NCBI GenBank assembly: GCA_002390845.1
Contig: DGQT01000053.1
Location: 1 to 64,000 of the forward strand
DNA length: 64,000 nucleotides
Direction: 5' to 3'
Origin: Chitinophagaceae bacterium UBA4407
GTDB lineage: Bacteria > Bacteroidota > Bacteroidia > Chitinophagales > Chitinophagaceae
How positions within the stretch are numbered: the first letter of the stretch is position 1; each line of letters opens with the position of its first letter. Below the pieces are notes generated by a model. That model was not told the DNA's origin. It was given only the letters and a program-made list of their open reading frames with translations, and did not search any database. Positions 58,066 to 64,000 of this stretch are shown here, piece after piece. The position numbers and the translations under genes were made by a program.

Positions 58066-61000
58066 ATGCATCCTGCCATGGCAAAACAGCAAACCCAGAA
58101 GGGGCTTCAATTTAACCGTCGCTTTACAAAAGAAGGCGTTAGCGCATTCGACCTGTTCGAGTACGATTACCGTACCAGCATCATCCGCAATCCAACCGGT
58201 GAAGTGGTATTTGAAATGAATAATGTAGAAGTACCTGCACAGTGGAGCCAGATTGCTACGGATATCCTGGCCCAGAAATATTTTCGTAAAGCAGGTGTAC
58301 CGCAGCCGGACGGATCGTTGGGCAGGGAAACTTCTGTAAAGCAGGTGGCGCACCGTATGGCCAATTGCTGGCGGGTTTGGGGCGAACGCTATGGTTATTT
58401 TGCTTCTGAAAAAGATGCGGAGGTTTTTTACGATGAGCTGGCATACAGTATTTTAAACCAGTCTTGTGTGCCAAACAGCCCGCAATGGTTTAATACCGGG
58501 TTGCATGAAAGTTATGGCATTACCGGAAAGCCACAAGGGCATTATTATGTTGACCCGGTTGATTCAGTTTTAAAAAAATCTGAGAATGCTTATGAGCGTC
58601 CACAGCCGCATGCCTGCTTTATATTGAGCGTAACGGACGACCTGGTAAATGAAGGGGGCATCATGGATTTGTGGACAAGGGAAGCCCGTATTTTTAAATA
58701 CGGTTCAGGAGTAGGTACCAACTTTTCACAAATACGTGGCGAAGGCGAAAAACTAAGCGGTGGCGGTACTTCCAGCGGTTTAATGAGTTTCCTGAAAATC
58801 GGCGACCGTGCAGCAGGTGCTATTAAAAGCGGTGGCACTACACGCCGTGCCGCTAAAATGGTATGTCTGGATATGGATCATCCGGAGATCATGAAGTTTA
58901 TCAACTGGAAAGTCGAAGAAGAGAAAAAAGTAGGGGCATTAATTGCTGCAGGTTATGATAGCCACTACGAAGGCGAAGCTTATATGACGGTTGCCGGTCA
59001 AAACTCAAACAACTCTGTTCGCATACCCAATGAATTTTTTAAAGTACTGGAAGAAGATGGAGATTGGGAACTAAAGGCAAGAACCGATGGGCGTGTAATG
59101 AAAAAAATTCCGGCACGCGAAGTCTGGAATCAAATCTCTTATGCTGCCTGGCGTTGTGCAGATCCGGGCACTCAATACGATACAACAATCAATGAATGGC
59201 ATACCTGCCCCAAAGGTGGCCGCATCAATGCATCTAATCCGTGCAGCGAATACATGTTCTTAGATAATACCGCATGTAATTTAGCCAGTGCCAACCTGAT
59301 GAAGTTCTTTGATACCAATACAAACAAACTCGATATCGAAGGTTTTGAATACACCTGCCGTTTGTGGACAACAGTTCTGGAAATTTCTGTATTGATGGCA
59401 CAATTTCCTTCGAAAGAGGTAGCACAGCTTTCTTACGATTACAGAACACTCGGTCTTGGGTTCGCCAACCTGGGAACTGTATTAATGGTAAGCGGTATTG
59501 CTTACGATAGCGAAGAAGCCCGTGGTATAGCAGGTGCAATAACCGCGATTATGACTGGTATCGCGTATAAAACATCTGCAGAACTTGCAGCAGTGCAGGG
59601 GCCTTTCAGCAAATATGAGGAAAACAAAGAAGACATGCTGCGTGTAATGCACAACCACCGTGCGGCTGCTTACGATGCAAGTGATGCTTATGAAGGCCTG
59701 AGTGTAAAGCCTGTGGGCATTAATGCAAAATATTGCCCCGAAGATTTATTAAGGGCTGCTACAAAAGCATGGGATGATGCGGTACAACTTGGTGAAAAAT
59801 ATGGTTACCGCAATGCACAAACAACGGTAATCGCACCAACAGGAACAATAGGTTTGGTAATGGATTGCGATACAACCGGTGTTGAACCAGACTTTGCATT
59901 GGTTAAATTCAAAAAGCTTTCAGGTGGTGGCTATTTCAAGATCATTAACCAAAGTGTACCCGCCGCTTTAAAAAATCTTGGTTACAACCAGAAACAAATG
60001 GATGCCATTATTAATTATGCGGTAGGTTCTGCAAGTTTTGACGGTGCCCCATTCATTAACTCTCAAACTCTGAGTGAGAAAGGATTTATTGCAGAAGAAA
60101 TCCTGAAGCTGAATAATGCTGCTAAAGCAGCCTTTGAAATAGGCTTCATCTTTAATAAATATTCATTGGGCGAAGCTTGTCTTGAAAGACTTGGTTTTAC
60201 TGCTGAACAATATAACGACTGGAATTTCGATCTGCTGGAAGCACTAGGATTTACAGAAGATGAAATTGCTGCTGCCAATGATTATATCTGCGGCACCATG
60301 ACCGTGGAAGGCGCACCTTATTTAAGGAATGAACATTTATCTGTATTTGACTGCGCCAATAAATGCGGGAAAAAGGGTGAACGTTTTATTCATGCATTCG
60401 GCCATATAAAAATGATGGCAGCCTGCCAGCCGTTCCTTAGCGGCGCAATCTCTAAAACCATTAACCTGCCGCACGAAGCAACCGTTGAAGAAATTGCAGA
60501 ATGCTATTTGCTTAGCTGGAAGATGGGTTTAAAAGCAAATGCTTTATACCGTGATGGTTCTAAATTATCTCAGCCTTTAAGTAATAAATCTGACAAGAAA
60601 AAGAAGGCTGGTGAAACAAAAGAAGAAACAACTGAAGCAACAGTAACTGGCACATTGCAGCCGGATACCAACCTGGTTAACCTTGCAGAACTTGGGGTTG
60701 ATGAACTGTTGGAAGAAGTACAGAAACGCATGCAGGAAAGCCACGATACCTCTTTCAAACGCCAGTTATCAAAGATTGTTGAAAGAAAAATATTGCCAGC
60801 CAAACGCCGTGGATTTACACAAAAAGCAAAGGTAGGCGGCCAGGTAATTTTCCTTCGCACCGGAGAATATACCGATGGAACTTTAGGAGAAATCTTTATC
60901 GACCTTGCCAAAGAAGGCTCTACACTCCGCAGTTTAATGAACTGTTTTGCTATCTCAATTTCAGTTGGCCTGCAGTACGGTGTGCCACTGGAAGAGTTTG

Positions 61001-61422
61001 TAGAAAAATTTGTGTTCACCAGGTTCGAGCCTGCCGGTATGGTAGACCATCCGAATATTAAAACAACTACTTCACTGGTTGACTTTATTTTCCGTGCACT
61101 CGCTTACGAATACCTTGGCCGAACAGATTTAGTGCATGTGATTGACAGGCCCGAAGTTGGTAACCTGGGCGATGCCGGTGATGTTACCATTATAGGCAGG
61201 CCCGCATTAAGTAATGTACATGTAGCAGCCGCAGAAACAGTACAGCCACAAAAAGTTTTTAAAGCAGCAATGGCACAGGAAAGTGGTTTAGACGCGATGA
61301 ATGCCGCTGCTAAAAATATGCAGAGCGATGCACCGGCCTGTAATGTTTGCGGACATATTACTTTGCGCAGCGGCACTTGTTACAAATGCCTGAACTGCGG
61401 TAATAGTATGGGTTGCAGTTAA
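58066..61422 (+). CDS. nrdJ: Adenosylcobalamin-dependent (class II) ribonucleotide reductase
   Basis: A 1118-residue enzyme that reduces ribonucleoside diphosphates to deoxy forms with adenosylcobalamin as radical source. Family landmarks: CVPNSPQWFNTGLHESYGI, FKYGSGVGTNFSQIRGEGEK, SGGTTRRAAKMVCLDMDHPE, NPCSEYMFLDNTACNLASAN, and PTGTIGLVMDCDTTGVEPD. The C-terminal tail carries a CxxC...CxxC-type zinc or shuttle motif (CNVCGH, CYKCLNCGNSMGCS). A charged linker near 855-885 precedes a further conserved domain. ATG 58066 is preferred to 58078. B12 need fits the cobalamin-binding subunit at 31194. Confidence 0.95.
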   Translation: MHPAMAKQQTQKGLQFNRRFTKEGVSAFDLFEYDYRTSIIRNPTGEVVFEMNNVEVPAQWSQIATDILAQKYFRKAGVPQPDGSLGRETSVKQVAHRMANCWRVWGERYGYFASEKDAEVFYDELAYSILNQSCVPNSPQWFNTGLHESYGITGKPQGHYYVDPVDSVLKKSENAYERPQPHACFILSVTDDLVNEGGIMDLWTREARIFKYGSGVGTNFSQIRGEGEKLSGGGTSSGLMSFLKIGDRAAGAIKSGGTTRRAAKMVCLDMDHPEIMKFINWKVEEEKKVGALIAAGYDSHYEGEAYMTVAGQNSNNSVRIPNEFFKVLEEDGDWELKARTDGRVMKKIPAREVWNQISYAAWRCADPGTQYDTTINEWHTCPKGGRINASNPCSEYMFLDNTACNLASANLMKFFDTNTNKLDIEGFEYTCRLWTTVLEISVLMAQFPSKEVAQLSYDYRTLGLGFANLGTVLMVSGIAYDSEEARGIAGAITAIMTGIAYKTSAELAAVQGPFSKYEENKEDMLRVMHNHRAAAYDASDAYEGLSVKPVGINAKYCPEDLLRAATKAWDDAVQLGEKYGYRNAQTTVIAPTGTIGLVMDCDTTGVEPDFALVKFKKLSGGGYFKIINQSVPAALKNLGYNQKQMDAIINYAVGSASFDGAPFINSQTLSEKGFIAEEILKLNNAAKAAFEIGFIFNKYSLGEACLERLGFTAEQYNDWNFDLLEALGFTEDEIAAANDYICGTMTVEGAPYLRNEHLSVFDCANKCGKKGERFIHAFGHIKMMAACQPFLSGAISKTINLPHEATVEEIAECYLLSWKMGLKANALYRDGSKLSQPLSNKSDKKKKAGETKEETTEATVTGTLQPDTNLVNLAELGVDELLEEVQKRMQESHDTSFKRQLSKIVERKILPAKRRGFTQKAKVGGQVIFLRTGEYTDGTLGEIFIDLAKEGSTLRSLMNCFAISISVGLQYGVPLEEFVEKFVFTRFEPAGMVDHPNIKTTTSLVDFIFRALAYEYLGRTDLVHVIDRPEVGNLGDAGDVTIIGRPALSNVHVAAAETVQPQKVFKAAMAQESGLDAMNAAAKNMQSDAPACNVCGHITLRSGTCYKCLNCGNSMGCS

Positions 61423-61446
61423 TACAATAAATATCCTGTAGAAATA

Positions 61447-61477
61447 AAAAAGCCGTCTCAGATTGAGGCGGTTTTTT
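61447..61477 (+). terminator. nrdJ terminator
   Basis: Stem AAAAAGCCGTCTCA / TGAGGCGGTTTTT closing a 3-nt loop, with T-tail, 25 bp after the nrdJ stop. Confidence 0.82.
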
Positions 61478-61484
61478 ATTGGGT

Positions 61485-61670
61485 ACCCAACTGAAGTTTT
61501 TCAATTAGGCATTGTTGCGTCGCGCTCTTGTACTGAAGAATAAGTTTCAGCAATCAGCAGCCAGGTTCACCTGAATACGCTTTGCTTTCCTGATTGCTGA
61601 TACCTGATAGGTCAAAACTGTTTCGAACGTACAAGTGAAAAGATCAACATTGATTTTTTTAAAGTCATAA
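61485..61670. repeat. Dispersed IR family, degenerate complete element
   Basis: GGCATTGTTGCGTCGCGCTC, TTGTACTGAAGAATAAG; right TCGAACGTACAAGTGAAAAG, AACATTGATTTTTTTAAAGT. The stretch 61574-61638 recurs as a direct repeat at 63636-63700, on the other side of the T9SS gene. Confidence 0.8.
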
Positions 61671-61715
61671 CTATCTTTTTATTAAAATGCAGTTTATAAC
61701 GAGAGTGGAAATATT

Positions 61716-63524
61716 TTATTGCTTTATAAATGTTCGGGTAATAATCTTACCATCGCTGATTATTTCTAAAATATAACTGCCTGGTTTTAGCTTGCTAATA
61801 TGCCAGTTATAATTGGAACCTGTTACTGTAGTACTTAAAATTCTATTACCACTTATGTCAGTGATGCTTAGTATTGTTTTTGCTGTTGTTAATAATCCTT
61901 CGATTTGTAAATTATCCTTTACAGGATTGGGATAAACTTTGATACCATTGGTCTGGTTTAGTTCGTCCTCGGTTGCATTACTTATGGCAAATCCTGCATC
62001 ATCATTTTTAATAACACATGTTGCAGTATCTAAATCTCCAAGGGTTGCATTTACCGGATCAGAAATTACTAAAGAGAATGTTTCGTTAGGTTCTCGAATG
62101 ACATCACCAATAATATTTACCGTGACTTTTGCCGAAAGCTTACCTGGCTTAATTGTGAGCGTAGCTGAATTTCCATTATAATCTGTACCATTGATCGCAG
62201 TTCCATCAATCGTTTTGATTTTAACTTGTACAGGCAGTGTAGAAGCTTTGTTCAGCACTAATTGAAACACAGCAGCAGTTAACCCTGTATTGCCCTCTTT
62301 AATTGAAATATTTTTTTTGATACTAATTGTTGAGGGATCTCCTTTGAAACGGGCAACGGTTATATACGACACGTTGTTAATTCCTGTCAAACCAGTTGCT
62401 ACAATTTTTCCATCTCCCTGCAAAGCCGCTGAAAATAATGATGTCGAATTAATTGACTCTATTCCGTTAATTCCAAAAGTTGAATCGAGTAAACCATTTG
62501 TTTGTAAACGAAAAATGTAGCCATATAAGGAAGCTCCAATGATTTTGTCATCATTTTGGATGAGTACTTTATAAGTAATCAAACCAACAGTTTTGAACAC
62601 CCCATTTATTGCAAAGGATGAATCCAGCAAGCCGGTTGACTTGTATTTTACTAGAGTTGCTGAAGTAGAAATACCACCGACAATAATACTTCCGTCTTTC
62701 AATATACCTAAAGAAAAAGGAGTAGCATCAACCGGGAAATCTGTAAAAATCTCTCCATTATTTCCAAAGGTTGAATCAAAATTACCATTTGTTAACAGAC
62801 GATATATTGCAAAATTTTCTTTAAACGTTTCTGCATTCCAATGGTTTGATGCGACTATTATTTTGCCATCATTTTGAATTTGCAAGTCATTGATTCTATA
62901 GCCCAGATTCAAATTTAGTGATCCATTTACACCAAAAGCTGAATCAATAACGCCATTTGGCAAGTAACGAAAAAGATGCGAACCCGAAAATGAACTTCCA
63001 CCTGCTAAAATTTTTCCGTCAGTTTGCAGTCGGATGGTATGAAGTTCAGTGATTGCTATAAAATCGTTTATGTAGGTGAGAACTTTGCCATTATTGCCAA
63101 AAGAATAATCAATGCTACCATTAGGCAAGAAACGTACTAGAGCGAAATAAGACTCTGAATAAATATAACCTGCTTCAATTATTTTACCATCAGGTTGTAA
63201 GATTACTGAAGTTGCAATTGATCCCCAAACACCTACATCAAAATGAGTAGTTACTTTTCCGTTTATACCAAAGGCTGAATCAGGATTACCAGTACTTTCA
63301 AAACGTAAAAGTGTAAAATTTATATCAGGTGTATTTACTGCTGTTACTAAAATTTTCCCATCTTTTTGAATTGCATTTGAAGGAGCAAAAGCAAACTCTG
63401 GCTGACTGAATGATGTTAATACTTGACCATTTATTCCAAAACTACTATCTAATGTTCCCGCCTGGGCAAATGAAAATGTACTAAAGGAAATAAGGATAAT
63501 TAAAAAGGGCAGCACTTTTTTCAT
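61716..63524 (-). CDS. Secreted delta-60-repeat protein with T9SS sorting tail
   Basis: A 602-residue extracellular protein. Signal peptide MKKVLPFLIILISFSTFSFA, then about seven delta-60 repeats (LDSSFGINGQVLTSF, PDSAFGINGKVTTHF, DSTFGNNGEIFTDF, each followed by QxDGKI), probably a beta-propeller. A Calx-beta domain follows at about 400-510 (TVNIIGDVIREPNETFSLVI). The last 75 residues (NGIKVYPNPVKDNLQI, GSYILEIISDGKIITRTFIK) are a type A T9SS C-terminal signal, so the protein is exported through T9SS and anchored or released at the surface. Ligand or enzyme activity not evident. Direct repeats flank the gene. Confidence 0.93.
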   Translation of the reverse strand: MKKVLPFLIILISFSTFSFAQAGTLDSSFGINGQVLTSFSQPEFAFAPSNAIQKDGKILVTAVNTPDINFTLLRFESTGNPDSAFGINGKVTTHFDVGVWGSIATSVILQPDGKIIEAGYIYSESYFALVRFLPNGSIDYSFGNNGKVLTYINDFIAITELHTIRLQTDGKILAGGSSFSGSHLFRYLPNGVIDSAFGVNGSLNLNLGYRINDLQIQNDGKIIVASNHWNAETFKENFAIYRLLTNGNFDSTFGNNGEIFTDFPVDATPFSLGILKDGSIIVGGISTSATLVKYKSTGLLDSSFAINGVFKTVGLITYKVLIQNDDKIIGASLYGYIFRLQTNGLLDSTFGINGIESINSTSLFSAALQGDGKIVATGLTGINNVSYITVARFKGDPSTISIKKNISIKEGNTGLTAAVFQLVLNKASTLPVQVKIKTIDGTAINGTDYNGNSATLTIKPGKLSAKVTVNIIGDVIREPNETFSLVISDPVNATLGDLDTATCVIKNDDAGFAISNATEDELNQTNGIKVYPNPVKDNLQIEGLLTTAKTILSITDISGNRILSTTVTGSNYNWHISKLKPGSYILEIISDGKIITRTFIKQ

Positions 63525-63635
63525 AAATTCAGTTTAAGGGAATAGAAGTTTATTTTTATAAACATATAGATATTTGCAAATCTTACAAATTAAAAATACG
63601 TGCTGTTTAAAAACCAATCAATAGTTATTTATATA

Positions 63636-63725
63636 AATACGCATTGCTTTCCTGAATGCTGATACCTGATTGCTCATAACAGTTTCGAACGTACAAGTGA
63701 GTGACACAACAGACGATGATAGTAG
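63636..63725. repeat. Dispersed IR family right arm, direct-repeat partner of 61574-61638
   Basis: AATACGCATTGCTTTCCTGA, TGCTGATACCTGATTGCT, TTTCGAACGTACAAGTGAGT, GACACAACAGACGATGAT. The first 65 bp match 61574-61638 with about eight differences, in the same orientation. Confidence 0.82.
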
Positions 63726-63766
63726 CAATGCAGCTAAGGCAAAAAAAAGAATTACAGGAAGTGAAT

Positions 63767-64000
63767 TCAGGCATCCTCGTTTTCGAAATCATCAATCACT
63801 TTTATAAACTCATTTGCCTTTATTACCAGGGTCCATTCGGGAGAATTAAATAATATCCTGAACCATTTTTTATGGCTGTTAGCGGGAGAAATATTTTTGT
63901 ACAACCAGATAGCAAGCACCGTAAATGCAAGTGTTATTGGAAATGTAATAAGCCAGAAGTTTAACTCATCGTAATGTATCCATGTACTGCTCCAGAACCA
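63767..64000 (-). CDS. Membrane protein, N-terminus cut by window edge
   Basis: An open minus-strand frame of 77 codons plus stop (TGA at 63767-63769) that runs off the window. The visible part has one hydrophobic helix (NFWLITFPITLAFTVLAIWL) followed by a basic-then-acidic tail ending VIKANEFIKVIDDFENEDA. No family recognised. Frame is supported by codon pattern and by the absence of stops in 234 nt. Confidence 0.7.
   Translation of the reverse strand, partial: WFWSSTWIHYDELNFWLITFPITLAFTVLAIWLYKNISPANSHKKWFRILFNSPEWTLVIKANEFIKVIDDFENEDA

Noticed and set aside
869..63725. CRISPR array
   Set aside because: The repeats are dispersed singly between genes, imperfect, palindromic and not regularly spaced; no cas genes are present.

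Overview
The window looks like a chromosomal piece of a Bacteroidota bacterium, most likely family Chitinophagaceae. The evidence is a SusC/SusD pair, a second TonB-dependent receptor, a protein with a type IX secretion sorting tail, FISUMP-domain lipoproteins, a DUF6089-type barrel, a UvrD helicase fused to an AddB-like nuclease, and many start regions carrying the Bacteroidota -7 promoter motif TAnnTTTG. The exact genus cannot be read from this sequence. No phage, plasmid, transposase or CRISPR array was found.

Layout. 1-6.9 kb: the 5' end of a minus-strand tRNA, a TPR membrane protein, an SRPBCC protein, a NarL-type response regulator and histidine kinase with two paralogous multi-TM proteins and a small CPxxC-tailed protein, then an aminotransferase. 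7-14.7 kb: a secreted protein, three FISUMP lipoproteins, thiL, an IVP-type four-helix-bundle gene, an inositol-phosphatase gene and apbE. 14.8-22 kb: JmjC-like protein, OmpA lipoprotein, S24/S26-fold protein with engB, GH3 enzyme, lptB, metF. 22-31.6 kb: parvulin foldase with a TlpA-like thioredoxin, a beta-helix lipoprotein and TonB receptor behind an 11-bp-phased operator array, and a B12-binding subunit. 31.8-46 kb: helicase-nuclease, Ig-like lipoprotein, cysS, an EEP phosphoesterase, selD and mnmH for tRNA selenouridine, an oxidoreductase and a sugar transferase. 46-53 kb: two small secreted proteins, SusC/SusD, DUF6089 barrel. 53.7-57.5 kb: a tightly packed operon of a LolA-like protein, an exported YidD-domain protein and two TPR-membrane proteins, followed by a TM2 protein. 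58-64 kb: B12-dependent ribonucleotide reductase nrdJ, a delta-60-repeat T9SS protein and a truncated membrane protein.

The most striking feature is not a gene. Almost every intergenic gap carries all or half of one dispersed inverted-repeat family. The left arm (L) reads T-run, TGAGCCCGGCT, a short spacer, GCTTTT, then TTGCGTCGCACACTTGTAC. The right arm (R) is its reverse complement and ends GCCGGGCTCATAA. Loops between arms differ and often hold other palindromes. Some right arms are a second type (type II: GATTGCGACGCAA, then CCATGAAAACTGATGCTGGTAT). About 28 loci are listed. In two places the arms enclose a small secreted-protein gene, one copy carries a relic of the thiL 3' end, and several arms abut or supply stop codons of neighbouring genes.

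A second pattern is regulatory: TAnnTTTG boxes lie exactly 4 nt before the ATG of suhB, apbE, engB and the Gfo/Idh oxidoreductase gene, and 1 nt before the annotated ATG of the helicase, which predicts leaderless transcripts. The same motif corrects the starts of the aminotransferase, JmjC, lptB and helicase genes. Family assignments rest on motifs read by eye; no database search was run.
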